64,000 bases of DNA from Xenorhabdus bovienii SS-2004 (GCF_000027225.1 NC_013892.1:1488001-1552000); one strand, 5' to 3'; shown: positions 7,028 through 15,073, counted from the first letter of the stretch. The notes: a model not told the origin generated them from the sequence alone. Made by a program: numbers and translations.

Positions 7028-9091
7028 CTATCCCTTCTCTTCCCACCAGTTTTCACTGGTGCGGTAGTGCCTGCGCATCTGTTCGGCAATGTGCTGCAAA
7101 CTGGCCGGCATCAGGGCATCATCCTCATCCCCCGTTGGCAAAGGCATGCGGATTTTCCACAATTGCCCGCCTTCCAGTAACGCGAATGCCTGCCCTTTTG
7201 GCAGGTTAATCATTTCGGCGGGAGTAATCAGTGGTGTTTTGACGGTGCCTACCCTGTCCTGCGTGGAAGAGGTAAAATCCTGACCCTGTTCCACATCAGC
7301 AATATCTGAATGTCCCGATACCAGCGTCTTGCTGTAGATTTCCACTTCAGGAAGCTGGCTGGTGAGCAGTTCTGCCGTCCGGTTATCCCGCACCCGCAGC
7401 ATCATCAGGGTATTGAAGTTACCCACCACCTGCGCGGTTTTGGCCGGACTGCCGATACGGGCTTCGATATCAGAAGAGGTCTGGGTATACGCCGTGACCT
7501 GCATCCCCGCGCCGCCACCTTTGTTGATCAGCGGAATAAATTCATCACCCATCAGTTCATTGAATTCATCACAATGCAGATTAATCGCCAGTTTCCCGTC
7601 ATGGCGAACCGGCAATCCGGCATTCATCCCATATTTGTAAATCTGCCCGGCGACACTGACCAGATCCGCAAACATACTGTTGCCCACGGCTGAGGCCACA
7701 TCACTGTCAGACAGTGCATCCAGACCGATATAAACAATCCCGTTTTTGCGGATCACCTGCTCCCAGTCAAAGATGGGCCGTAGATCCGTCATATTGAGGT
7801 AATCCGGCGATAACAGTTCGGCAATTTTGCCTGTGGTCAGTTTTTCCAGCAGCGGCAATAAGGACGCGACAATTTTATCAAAATAGGTACGGTCATAACG
7901 CACGGCAGAACGCAGACCATCCAGAATCGGGTCATAGAGTTGCTTGCCTGCGTCAGAACTCAGCGTCATTTCCATCGCCCAGAGCCGGAGGGCATCGGGT
8001 TGCCCCTGCATATTGCGCGGAATGTCTTTTTCTTTCAGTTTGCTGAGGGAATGATTGATTTGCGCCAGCAGATCCGGTTGTCTTTCCTCCATCATTCGGG
8101 TGGCATAGCGCTGATACAGTTCGCTGATATTATTGACGTAGCGGGTGATGAGCTGGTAATCCGGCCGGTGCCCCAGAGCCACCAAAGCACGGGCGACAAT
8201 ATTGACAAACCGCCAGGCAAATTCACGGAACGCGGCGCTGTTGCCTTCGCCGCTGAGCTGTCCGGCCAGACGGGAAGCCACTTCGGATACCCGGCCAAAC
8301 CGCCCGACGGCGTTATAACGCGCCGAAATCTCCGGCCAGCCCAGATGAAAGAGGAGCAATTCATTACCGCGACCGGCCCGGTGTGCTTCTGCCCAGATGC
8401 GTCTTAACAGGTCAGCATCCCCTTTGGGATCAAACACAATCACCACTTCACCGCGCCGGATATCCTGCGTGATAAGCAGTTCAGCCAGCCGGGTTTTCCC
8501 CACCCGAGTGGTACCCATCACCAGCGTATGCCCGACCCGCTCGCGCAGATCCATAAAAACATCGGCCTCCTGTGGCTCAATACCGTGGATAGCAGGATTA
8601 CCGCCCACCGGAGGCAGCGGGCGTACGGGATTAAATGGCGAATCCTGACGTAACAACGCCGATAATGTTGGCCAGCGGTATTCAGTTCGACGCTCCAGTG
8701 CGCGGGCAAACTGATATATCCGGGACGGTTGTACGAATCTCTCGACCTCCGGTCGGCGGGTATCCTGTAAACGCTGGGTATGCTTCTGCTGCCAGCGAAA
8801 TCCCCTGCCCAGAAACAACTGCCGGTGACTGACAGGAATGTGCCTGGTGCTCATCTGATAACGTGGCAGGCGGCGCAGGTTTCTGCGATAACGGATGACC
8901 TGAATACCCTGCCATGTGCGTATCATCGCTAATACAGTAAAACCACCGGCCATCACATAGCTGACGGAAGGTGCCAGTGCGATGGCCCAGGGTGCCCTGA
9001 TACAGACAAACGCGGCAACGGCGGAGACCAGCGCCGTATTCAGCTCGACGGCAGGACGCAGCAGGGCTTCAACCACATAACGGCGGCTCAT
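7028..9091 (-). CDS. traD: Conjugative coupling protein TraD (TIGR03743, SXT/TOL subfamily)
   Basis: A 687-residue type IV coupling protein. Two N-terminal membrane segments (~12-55) precede a large cytoplasmic ATPase. Walker A is GTTRVGKT (~193), followed by VIVFDPKGD. A second acidic motif LHCDEFNELM (~505) and a sensor-like TAYTQTSSDIEAR (~535) follow. These are the family's nucleotide-binding motifs, all intact. The protein should recruit the relaxase-DNA complex to the secretion channel. The start overlaps the stop of the upstream PFL_4695-type gene by 4 bases. Confidence 0.93.
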   Translation of the reverse strand: MSRRYVVEALLRPAVELNTALVSAVAAFVCIRAPWAIALAPSVSYVMAGGFTVLAMIRTWQGIQVIRYRRNLRRLPRYQMSTRHIPVSHRQLFLGRGFRWQQKHTQRLQDTRRPEVERFVQPSRIYQFARALERRTEYRWPTLSALLRQDSPFNPVRPLPPVGGNPAIHGIEPQEADVFMDLRERVGHTLVMGTTRVGKTRLAELLITQDIRRGEVVIVFDPKGDADLLRRIWAEAHRAGRGNELLLFHLGWPEISARYNAVGRFGRVSEVASRLAGQLSGEGNSAAFREFAWRFVNIVARALVALGHRPDYQLITRYVNNISELYQRYATRMMEERQPDLLAQINHSLSKLKEKDIPRNMQGQPDALRLWAMEMTLSSDAGKQLYDPILDGLRSAVRYDRTYFDKIVASLLPLLEKLTTGKIAELLSPDYLNMTDLRPIFDWEQVIRKNGIVYIGLDALSDSDVASAVGNSMFADLVSVAGQIYKYGMNAGLPVRHDGKLAINLHCDEFNELMGDEFIPLINKGGGAGMQVTAYTQTSSDIEARIGSPAKTAQVVGNFNTLMMLRVRDNRTAELLTSQLPEVEIYSKTLVSGHSDIADVEQGQDFTSSTQDRVGTVKTPLITPAEMINLPKGQAFALLEGGQLWKIRMPLPTGDEDDALMPASLQHIAEQMRRHYRTSENWWEEKG

Positions 9092-9630
9092 GGTGACAAC
9101 TGTTGGGAAAGTTGAGTTTCCGTGATCAACACCGGATAATGTTGCAGTTGCAATCGACGAGCCAGCTCGGTGCCGGCAGCCGGTGACAACAATAAACCCG
9201 GCGCTGATGCACGCAGTGACTGCAAGCCCGCTATTTCACTGACATTGACGACCAGACCCACAGCATGCAGTTTCGTCAAGGTGGCCGCATTCTGGCTTAA
9301 CCACTGGCGCGAGTCCGGATCATCCCCAATCAGAAACAGTGCGCCAATTCCCGGCAGTTGCAGTGGTCTGCTTGCCACTTTTCCCGGCGTCAGTTCCGGT
9401 GTTTTGACAGGCAACATCGCCGCTTCACCTGCCATTTCGGGTGAGGAATTTTGCACCGATGACACAGGCTCATCGCGTTGCTCAGCATTAATGCTTTCAT
9501 AAAAAGGCGAGGCATCTTTGCCGCCTAAATCGGCAATGACATTCAGCTCCGCATGGCAGGTATTGAACCAGAGCATCCCGATAATGGGGAATACGCGCAA
9601 CCCTTTCATTATCATAACGTGATATGCCAT
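9088..9630 (-). CDS. ICE periplasmic protein (TIGR03765, PFL_4695 family)
   Basis: A 180-residue protein with a signal peptide (KGLRVFPIIGMLWFNTCHA) followed by ELNVIADLGGKDASPFYESI, the signature of the PFL_4695 family. A later block resembles an Asp/Ser-rich surface (LFLIGDDPDSRQWLSQNAAT). The start at 9630 has AGGAAG upstream; starts at 9615 (ATGA-coupled to the previous stop) or 9609 would also keep the signal peptide. It lies between the PFL_4693-type gene and traD, its normal position. Confidence 0.85.
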   Translation of the reverse strand: MAYHVMIMKGLRVFPIIGMLWFNTCHAELNVIADLGGKDASPFYESINAEQRDEPVSSVQNSSPEMAGEAAMLPVKTPELTPGKVASRPLQLPGIGALFLIGDDPDSRQWLSQNAATLTKLHAVGLVVNVSEIAGLQSLRASAPGLLLSPAAGTELARRLQLQHYPVLITETQLSQQLSP

Positions 9631-10307
9631 CCCTGCTCTTCCTGCCGCAATAAGACCGGCATAACACCCTGCCCAAACCTGAACCAGTACCCTGCATCAT
9701 GATTCAGGGTGACTTGCCGATTGCGCACTCGCTCAACAGGGATTCGGTGTTTTTTGGCCCATTGCCGTAATGTGTCGTCATTGCCCTTGCTGTCGACCAG
9801 ATAAATGTCAACCGGTTGCATTAACGCCAGAACTTCAGCTAAACGGGCATCACACGGCGGGCAATCGTTGATTTTGACAAACAACGCCAAACGCCCCTTT
9901 GCCTCACCGGATTTCGCCATATTGACCGGCAACACATCCGGAAATAACCGTTGCCATGCAGCATCCACTTCCCGTTGAAAACGCAGTTCTTTTTCAGTGC
10001 GGACAAATTCCGCTTTGACCCACTGTTCGGCATAACGGCGGCGGTCAGCCTCACTTTCCGCTTCAATCCCCAGGGTTGTCAACGGGTCAAGCCCCGGCGA
10101 CTGGATCCCCCTTGGCCCATTCAATAATTGCTGATAGCGCTGATATTCATCCGCGTTCAATCCCCATTGCCCGGCCTGTATTCTCAATGTTTGCTTTTGG
10201 CTTTCCACCGTATGTGCCTGCTGCGACGTTAAGGGTGACGGTGTGGCTGCCCATGTTGGGCTGATGAGCACTATCCACGTTACCAGACCGATTTGATGCA
10301 ATCTCAT
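9612..10307 (-). CDS. ICE periplasmic protein (TIGR03759, PFL_4693 family)
   Basis: About 231 residues. The start at 10307 gives signal peptide MRLHQIGLVTWIVLISPTWA and overlaps the PilL-like gene by 4 bases (ATGA). The block LNADEYQRYQQLLNGPRGIQ is typical of the family. Near the C-terminus a thioredoxin-like pattern is visible, FVKINDCPPCDARL, with a CPPC pair at ~140 that may be redox active. It could be a periplasmic thiol protein helping fold transfer components; that function is inferred. Confidence 0.87.
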   Translation of the reverse strand: MRLHQIGLVTWIVLISPTWAATPSPLTSQQAHTVESQKQTLRIQAGQWGLNADEYQRYQQLLNGPRGIQSPGLDPLTTLGIEAESEADRRRYAEQWVKAEFVRTEKELRFQREVDAAWQRLFPDVLPVNMAKSGEAKGRLALFVKINDCPPCDARLAEVLALMQPVDIYLVDSKGNDDTLRQWAKKHRIPVERVRNRQVTLNHDAGYWFRFGQGVMPVLLRQEEQGWHITL

Positions 10308-10840
10308 GGCTGCTTTCCCTGCCGAGGTTGTGGAAGCTGATAACCCGGCCGTAAATGGTGACACACCACACGCTGGACCTCATCCACCTCCAGTTGCCAG
10401 GCCGGACCGGCCATAAACTGCAACGCCGTGCGCAGCCGGACGGAACCTGACTGCGTATGTACCGACGGCAACGGCTGGCGATATAAAATGTCATTGGTTT
10501 TTTCAGGCGTACATAACCGATAACCCGACTGGCGCAATACGTCACGCAGGGCATCGGCTACCGTGAGATGCTGAGACGCCGGGATATGAACCTCAATCAA
10601 TTGGGAAAGTGGATCACGCTGTGCTGCTGTTGGATCGGTACTTACCAGGGTATAACGACCGTGGCGGACGACTTCCGATGTTTGTTGATAAATATCGGGT
10701 GAGACGGGCTGAATATTGCGCGTGAGCTGCGTTGTTGAAATGGCTTTTTCGGGAGCACATTGAGATGACGGTTGCTTTGACGAGGCATTGCAACCCGTCA
10801 GGATAGTGACCAATACACCCATTAATACGGTTATTCTCAT
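10304..10840 (-). CDS. pilL: PilL-like lipoprotein (conjugative type IV pilus, TIGR03748-like)
   Basis: A 178-residue lipoprotein: signal MRITVLMGVLVTILTGC ends in a lipobox (LTGC). The central part (DIYQQTSEVVRHGRYTLVST ... LTVADALRDVLRQSGYRLC) matches the N-terminal domain of PilL. In SPI-7-like ICEs, pilL heads a pilLNOPQRSTUVM operon that makes a thin type IV pilus. Here no other pil gene is present: the next gene upstream is a Ner-like regulator. The pilus locus therefore seems to have been lost down to its last gene, which is still coupled to the PFL_4693-type gene. Confidence 0.8.
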   Translation of the reverse strand: MRITVLMGVLVTILTGCNASSKQPSSQCAPEKAISTTQLTRNIQPVSPDIYQQTSEVVRHGRYTLVSTDPTAAQRDPLSQLIEVHIPASQHLTVADALRDVLRQSGYRLCTPEKTNDILYRQPLPSVHTQSGSVRLRTALQFMAGPAWQLEVDEVQRVVCHHLRPGYQLPQPRQGKQP

Positions 10841-10945
10841 TCCTGTTATTCCTGCCCGGCAATCAAAGCGCCAATGTGCAGGAAATAACAGGATTTATTC
10901 AATCAACAACTGAAACTGCCTTTTAGGAAATAAAAACGTTACCGC

Positions 10946-11230
10946 TTATTGATCTGAAGATTCTGCTGAAACCGTTTTACGCACGGTACGCTCAATCAAC
11001 TGACCATATTGGTCAAAATAACGGCTCGGCCAGATTTCAGAGGGATGAACATCGAGATAATTTGCAATGATCCATTCCCCTTTTGGCCAGGCGCGGGACA
11101 GGGTGTTGGCGAGAGTTGAAGAGCTTAATCCGGCTTCGCGGGAGACGGCGGCGAGTGTTGTACCACGCTTGCGTAATGCGCAAATAATTTCGGCTGGGTG
11201 CCAGTCTTTCTGAGTGTGAGTCATAGTCAT
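10946..11230 (-). CDS. Ner/Nlp-like winged-helix DNA-binding regulator
   Basis: A 94-residue protein. WHPAEIICALRKRGTTLAAVSREAGLSSSTLANTLSRAWPKGEWII is the Nlp (Ner) helix-turn-helix domain, as in phage Mu Ner and E. coli SfsB, which repress promoters. It is preceded by a long, strongly base-paired leader (11281-11436) and an AT-rich zone with GAATTA-N7-TAATTC at about 11454-11472 that could serve as its own operator. It probably controls the adjacent transfer genes or itself; the target is not shown by the sequence. Confidence 0.85.
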   Translation of the reverse strand: MTMTHTQKDWHPAEIICALRKRGTTLAAVSREAGLSSSTLANTLSRAWPKGEWIIANYLDVHPSEIWPSRYFDQYGQLIERTVRKTVSAESSDQ

Positions 11231-11280
11231 ACCTGCTTCCCCTTCTTTTGATTATTGAATGGTGGCGATTCAAGACAGGG

Positions 11281-11436
11281 ATCTCACAACCGGGAGTAAC
11301 CTTCCGGCGAGGCCGAAGCCTCCCCTGCCTGAACCGCCATAGAAGGTGCGATAGCAGGCACACTGGCAGAAAATTCCTACCAGTGGGTTACTCTTAGCAA
11401 GGGTGAGATTCCTTGACTATCGGATTTTGCCGATAG
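11281..11436 (-). ncRNA. Highly structured leader region upstream of the Ner-like gene
   Basis: Nested complementary segments form a closed multibranch fold. ATCTCAC (11281) pairs with GTGAGAT (11403-11409), and GAGTAACC pairs with GGTTACTC inside it. Inner hairpins are GAGGC-CGAA-GCCTC and CACTGG/CCAGTG. A further perfect hairpin CTATCGG-N6-CCGATAG (11417-11436) is followed on the plus strand by CTTTTCTACTTT, terminator-like in that direction. So the region could be the leader of the Ner-like gene or a plus-strand small RNA ending at 11440. I do not recognise a named RNA family. Confidence 0.5.
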
Positions 11437-11570
11437 CTTTTCTACTTTAACGAATTACGTTATCTAATTCAATAATCGAACGAGTAAGTTTTACAAGTAA
11501 ATTGAATTATTTGAATTACTGATGCTGTTTAAATAAAGCTCAACACAATAATAAATTGCTTATAATACAC
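11437..11570. other. AT-rich intergenic region
   Basis: No gene seen. It contains the inverted repeat GAATTA-cgttatc-TAATTC near 11454 and several further AATTGAAT/TGAATTA-like words up to about 11520, which may be operator half-sites of a local regulator. Confidence 0.3.
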
Positions 11571-12038
11571 TCACACATCTAACTGATTATGGTAATTTTG
11601 AAGCGTAGTAAAACGATATTCCAGACTATTAAGAACATGTCTGTCCCTGTTTTTAGCGGCCTTAATATATTTTTCTACATACTTCTCAAATTTTCTCGTA
11701 ATGAAAAATTCTTTCCCTTGGATGTTTTTATGTTGTTCTGCTGGGATCAAAAATATTTCATCAGAAATATACTTTTGATTGATGATTAATAAAGCTTTCG
11801 AGTAATCCAGTCCTTTTCCTTTTACACCTTTTTGGTTGGATTTTTGCGTAATATATGCTGCGTTATGTTTAATCGAAGTTCTAAGTGGGATAGCGAAAGT
11901 TAATTTGTTGATATTGACTACAACAATACCATGTCCGCGGGTTTTACCTGATATCCACTTTCCATCTTCATTATCAAGCGCTTGTATGAGATGAGTATTA
12001 TCATCATAAAAAGCTTGATCTAATTTTCTTAATTTCAT
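11571..12038 (-). CDS. tenpN: Type III toxin-antitoxin endoribonuclease toxin, TenpN family
   Basis: About 155 residues. MKLRKLDQAFYDDNTHLIQA, then SGKTRGHGIVVVNINKLTFAIPLR, then GLDYSKALLI and a basic C-terminal block FEKYVEKYIKAAKN, match the TenpN branch of ToxN/CptN/TenpN ribonucleases, known from Photorhabdus. Such toxins cut RNA and are held inactive by their own repeat RNA in a ring complex; several give phage-abortive infection. The setting is canonical: promoter, two pseudoknot repeats, a terminator, then the toxin gene. The start is ATG 12038, so translation depends on read-through of the terminator. The frame extends 12 codons upstream into the terminator and is probably not used. 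Confidence 0.9.
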   Translation of the reverse strand: MKLRKLDQAFYDDNTHLIQALDNEDGKWISGKTRGHGIVVVNINKLTFAIPLRTSIKHNAAYITQKSNQKGVKGKGLDYSKALLIINQKYISDEIFLIPAEQHKNIQGKEFFITRKFEKYVEKYIKAAKNRDRHVLNSLEYRFTTLQNYHNQLDV

Positions 12039-12058
12039 CCTGATCACTTTTATGTAGA

Positions 12059-12088
12059 TCAAAAAAAACCCCAATTCAGGGGTTTTTT
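12059..12088 (-). terminator. Attenuating terminator between TenpI repeats and tenpN
   Basis: On the minus strand AAAAAACCCC-TGAATT-GGGGTTTTTTTT forms a 10-bp stem with a long U tail. It lies between the antitoxin repeats and the toxin start. In type III systems this element sets the large excess of antitoxin RNA over toxin mRNA. Confidence 0.92.
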
Positions 12089-12094
12089 CTGGCA

Positions 12095-12200
12095 GTTAGT
12101 TCTGTTTGGAGATATCTATTTTTCACGTGGGGCTCTCCTACCGCCACTGTACTTCTGTTTGGAGGTTTCTGTTTTTTACGTGGGGCCCTCCTACCGCCAC
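12095..12200 (-). ncRNA. tenpI: TenpI antitoxin RNA, two pseudoknot repeats
   Basis: Two tandem copies of a 53-base unit on the minus strand, starting at 12200 and 12147. Each can form an H-type pseudoknot: GTGG pairs with CCAC, and the intervening GGAG pairs with a later CTCC. In copy one the second stem is GGAGG/CCTCC, in copy two GGAG/CTCC flanked by A and T, so changes preserve pairing. Promoter on one side and terminator on the other complete the unit. Type III antitoxin RNAs are cut into single repeats by their toxin, and each repeat then blocks one toxin molecule. Confidence 0.88.
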
Positions 12201-12213
12201 AAACTGCTCCTGA

Positions 12214-12242
12214 AGTATACTTCTAAAATATACAATTGTCAA
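12214..12242 (-). promoter_or_regulatory. Sigma-70 promoter of the tenpIN module
   Basis: Minus strand TTGACA (12242-12237), a 17-base spacer, and TATACT (12219-12214): a near-consensus promoter about 7 bases before the likely transcription start and ~14 bases before the first antitoxin repeat. Confidence 0.85.
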
Positions 12243-12258
12243 TTTATTAACATAACAC

Positions 12259-12384
12259 TATGTCAGCGATATTGTGGGACGAATTAGTAATCAGTTTGAG
12301 TTAATTTATCAAGGTATTCATCAAAAGAAGCAGCCAGTACTACAAGTAATTAATGAGGACAACTGGGCTCTTCAATATGACTGA
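12259..12384 (+). pseudogene. Possible remnant of a coding sequence
   Basis: An open stretch of 41 codons with no ATG start, reading YVSDIVGRISNQFELIYQGI and ending ...EDNWALQYD-stop. The composition is protein-like, but a stop codon lies just upstream and no ribosome site is seen. It may be the 3' end of a gene deleted when the TenpIN module or the next gene arrived. I do not recognise the family. Confidence 0.25.
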
Positions 12385-12532
12385 TATAAAACTTACTACT
12401 TTCAAACAAAAGAATATGGTAAATTGATTTTTTACTAGTTAGTTAAAATTCATAATATATTCCATTTTATGGAAAGCATACTCGCTATACCTGACTGCGT
12501 TTATGACAGTTTATTTTGTTCATGGAGAAAAT

Positions 12533-13519
12533 ATGTCACATAAAACCATATCACCTTCAAAATATGTTTATATTTATCATATATTATGCTTTTACATTTC
12601 AATCTCCTGTCTATTTTTTTATATAAAATCACCTGCAATACCCTTCATTATTTGGATTGGAATGATATTTATCACTGCAATAATAGTATTCCATAGAAAA
12701 ATAGGTCCATTACCAAAGATAAAACTCAAAACAAAAATATCAAGTTATACTATAAGCATCATCCTTTCGATGTTATCATCTTTATTTTTTTTGACATCTT
12801 GTTTTATTTTTACATTCATTGAAAATTCCAGCTCACAAACAGATACAATAGCAACTTTCATATTATTTCTTCTGTGCTTATGTATATCTATACTAACTTT
12901 CACGTCTAATTCCATAAACAGAAAAAATGATAATTTTAGCTCTGTTTTGTTAACCACATTTAAAATAATATGGATTTTATTAAGCTATTTATTTTATTCT
13001 CACTCAAGAAATACTGTTGCGGAAATATTTGATATAAGTTATGAATCAACACTTTCAAAGCCAACCACTATAGGGCTAACAATCATTTCCATAATGATAA
13101 TATATTCTATATTTATAGGGTTATCTCCTGTATTATTAATGTTTTTTGAAAAAGCAAAATCATTCACAAGAAAAAAAACAAAAGAAATACATTACAGTAG
13201 CGCACCAATAGCAATACCAGTACTCTTATCTTGGTTTATCATTTACATCCTTTTCAATATAAACATTCATAAAGCAATTAACACTATAATAGATGTTACT
13301 ATTCCAATGGAGACTAGAAGTACTTTTTTTTGCCATGAAAAATATATGATACTGCCGGAAGGAAACACGACTCGTTACATGAGCCTTGAGAATGACGAAT
13401 ATAGAGCTTTTATAAAAACAGAAAATTCATGGGAAGTTTCAAAGTTAAAATGTCAGAATAAAAAACCTTATTATAAACTAATCCCAGTAAAAACAATTGA
13501 AAATATAAATAAAAATTAA
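12533..13519 (+). CDS. AT-rich multi-pass membrane protein of unknown function
   Basis: About 328 residues. The start at ATG 12533 has GGAG eight bases upstream; the open frame begins at 12503. Seven or so hydrophobic segments are visible between residues ~10 and ~250, several very Ile/Phe-rich. A C-terminal tail of ~75 mostly polar residues has two Cys (TFFCHEKYMILPEG, SKLKCQNKKPYYKLIP). Base composition is far more AT-rich than the surrounding ICE backbone and the strand is opposite, both pointing to separate acquisition. It sits beside the TenpIN module between conserved ICE genes, a usual cargo slot. No family recognised. Confidence 0.7.
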   Translation: MSHKTISPSKYVYIYHILCFYISISCLFFYIKSPAIPFIIWIGMIFITAIIVFHRKIGPLPKIKLKTKISSYTISIILSMLSSLFFLTSCFIFTFIENSSSQTDTIATFILFLLCLCISILTFTSNSINRKNDNFSSVLLTTFKIIWILLSYLFYSHSRNTVAEIFDISYESTLSKPTTIGLTIISIMIIYSIFIGLSPVLLMFFEKAKSFTRKKTKEIHYSSAPIAIPVLLSWFIIYILFNINIHKAINTIIDVTIPMETRSTFFCHEKYMILPEGNTTRYMSLENDEYRAFIKTENSWEVSKLKCQNKKPYYKLIPVKTIENINKN

Positions 13520-13543
13520 CAAGAACCAAGTGAAAATCATAAT

Positions 13544-13560
13544 TGCCCCATTATGGGGCA
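13544..13560. terminator. Hairpin between convergent genes
   Basis: TGCCCCA-TTA-TGGGGCA, a perfect 7-bp stem between the membrane-protein gene (plus) and ssb (minus). The U tails are weak, but position suggests a shared terminator. Confidence 0.55.
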
Positions 13561-13613
13561 TAAAAGTCTAATTAACATAACAAAACTCAAAGTTAATATA
13601 ACCTTCAAGTAAC

Positions 13614-14123
13614 TCAAAAAGGAATTTCCTCATTCCAATCTACTTCTTCCTTTTTTGGTAAAACAGAGGTTTGTACTACAGGAATCTCCTTTCTTTCTCT
13701 GCTAACTGGTTGAGAGGATTGCTTCTGTATCGGCTTATTTTCAACCTGTTGAGGTGCCATACGCTTTGGCTCATTACGGTTCCCCAGCATCTGCATCGAC
13801 CCATTCACATTCACCACCACTTCCGTTGAGTAGCGATCCTGGCCCTGGTTATCCTGCCATTTGCGGGTTTTCAGCTGGCCTTCAATATAGACCTGTGCCC
13901 CTTTCTGCAAATACTCCGCCGCAATGTCGGCTAATTTGCCGAAGATAACGACCCGGTGCCATTCGGTTTTCTCCCGTATTTCACCGGTTTGTTTATCCCG
14001 CCAGTTATCTGAGGTGGCCATTGAAAGCATTGCCACGGTACCCCCGGCGGGTAGGTAACGGATTTCCGGATCCTGCCCCAGATAACCCACTAAAATTACT
14101 TTGTTGATTCCACGTGAAGACAT
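13614..14123 (-). CDS. ssb: Single-stranded DNA-binding protein (ICE copy)
   Basis: About 169 residues. The OB fold covers the first ~110 ([20 protein letters not shown], then [20 protein letters not shown] and [20 protein letters not shown]). A Pro/Gln/Lys-rich linker follows, then the acidic tail DWNEEIPF that recruits partner proteins. The start at 14123 has AAGGA eight bases upstream; in-frame ATGs just before it have weaker sites. ICE-borne SSB protects the transferred strand in the recipient and assists element replication, and is usually grouped with topB, as here. Confidence 0.93.
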   Translation of the reverse strand: MSSRGINKVILVGYLGQDPEIRYLPAGGTVAMLSMATSDNWRDKQTGEIREKTEWHRVVIFGKLADIAAEYLQKGAQVYIEGQLKTRKWQDNQGQDRYSTEVVVNVNGSMQMLGNRNEPKRMAPQQVENKPIQKQSSQPVSRERKEIPVVQTSVLPKKEEVDWNEEIPF

Positions 14124-14140
14124 ACCCATTTCCTTATCGG

Positions 14141-14353
14141 TTAAACTGACTGACGTTGTGTCCATTGTCCCTGTTTCAGGGCAAACTCCGCCTGTTCACG
14201 TCGGGCAAAATACTCCACTGACTCACGAGAGCAGGGAATGCCTTCATCCATCGTGCCGATATAAAACCCCGCACGGCGGCGCAAAACGATTAACGGCAGT
14301 TGTTTATGGCAATATTGCAGGGCCAGAAACCCAATCGGTGCAGCATTCATCAC
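14141..14353 (-). CDS. Small conserved ICE protein, unknown function
   Basis: About 70 residues, [26 protein letters not shown], no signal or membrane helix. It has a good ribosome site (AAAGGA) in front of either a GTG at 14353 or an ATG at 14350, and ends 17 bases before the SSB start, so it is probably co-transcribed with ssb. The Arg/Glu-rich C-terminus ([17 protein letters not shown]) is likely helical. No function known to me. Confidence 0.65.
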   Translation of the reverse strand: MMNAAPIGFLALQYCHKQLPLIVLRRRAGFYIGTMDEGIPCSRESVEYFARREQAEFALKQGQWTQRQSV

Positions 14354-14386
14354 GATATCCTTTTATTTTTGGTCATTAATAAAGAC

Positions 14387-14408
14387 CTGCCCTGAACGTT
14401 CAGGGCAG
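14387..14408 (-). terminator. Intergenic hairpin after the DUF3577 gene
   Basis: Perfect 10-bp stem CTGCCCTGAA-CG-TTCAGGGCAG, followed on the minus strand by GTCTTTATT. It lies between two co-oriented ICE genes, so it should reduce or condition read-through into the ssb pair. Confidence 0.7.
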
Positions 14409-14420
14409 CTCAGCGGAATA

Positions 14421-14885
14421 TCAGAAAGAGTTCTCTGCATATTCTTTTTGCGTGATGCCGTTCTGAGGCGGCATCGAGTCGGATTGTTCGGCCTGATACA
14501 CTTTCTCCTGACCGATTTTAATCCAGTCAACCTTAATCAGACGGGCTTTCAGGCTGACGCGCTGTTCACCGGCATGGTCTCCGCGTTTCAGGGTAAAGAT
14601 ATCAGTCGAGGGATTGCTTAAGGTAAAGCCCAGCAACACTTTTTTATCCTCATCTACCGCCTTCTGGCAACGGCCGACCAGACTGGTCGCTTCCTTGCCG
14701 ACCACGGTGATATCAAAACGCACATAAACCGGGTTATCACCTGGTCCGTTCAGCGCATTGATCACACAGCTCAGGAACGTTCCGCTGGCAGTGCTGACAT
14801 GGCGGATGTTATTCAGATAGCCCAGTCCTTTAATATTGAGGTTGAAATAGTCGTTTTTGGTTAAGGATGCGGTGTTCTCAGACAT
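14421..14885 (-). CDS. DUF3577 / STY4534-family ICE replication protein
   Basis: About 154 residues. The start at ATG 14885 has GGAG upstream; the frame is open 31 codons further but runs into the leader. The protein reads MSENTASLTKNDYFNLNIKG, GLGYLNNIRHV, then VYVRFDITVVGKEA, and is typical of the DUF3577 family encoded next to ssb and topB in SPI-7-like islands. The fold resembles small OB-type proteins, and a single-strand DNA role is plausible but inferred. Confidence 0.88.
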   Translation of the reverse strand: MSENTASLTKNDYFNLNIKGLGYLNNIRHVSTASGTFLSCVINALNGPGDNPVYVRFDITVVGKEATSLVGRCQKAVDEDKKVLLGFTLSNPSTDIFTLKRGDHAGEQRVSLKARLIKVDWIKIGQEKVYQAEQSDSMPPQNGITQKEYAENSF

Positions 14886-14968
14886 TCGATGTTCTCCATG
14901 CAGGTAAAAAATAAGGTGTGACGGAGAAAATCCTGTCCCCTGACGGGAATGATTTTTCCCGCCGGGTG

Positions 14969-15073
14969 TCAGACGCATACGTTGCTGACGTACTGATAAA
15001 GAATAAAAAAACCTTCACTGCCACTGGACTGACAATATCTGCTTTCAAAGGTGGGCAGATGTACCGCAATCAT
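14969..15073 (-). CDS. 34-residue leader peptide inside a repeated leader element
   Basis: An ATG at 15073 preceded by AAAGGGAG at ideal spacing opens a 34-codon ORF starting MIAVHLPTFESRYCQSSGSE and ending in TGA at 14969. The same reading frame exists in the second copy of the leader near 33.8 kb (VHLRTFGSRYRQSFGDEG), with conserved residues VHL-TF-SRY-QS-G-EG. It precedes the DUF3577-ssb genes. It could be a regulatory leader peptide; function unknown. It is too short to prove translation from sequence alone. Confidence 0.5.
   Translation of the reverse strand: MIAVHLPTFESRYCQSSGSEGFFILYQYVSNVCV

Noticed and set aside
11037..11363. 108-codon frame overlapping the Ner-like gene
   Set aside because: Basic, low-complexity product running through the structured leader and the out-of-frame Ner-like gene; no ribosome site.
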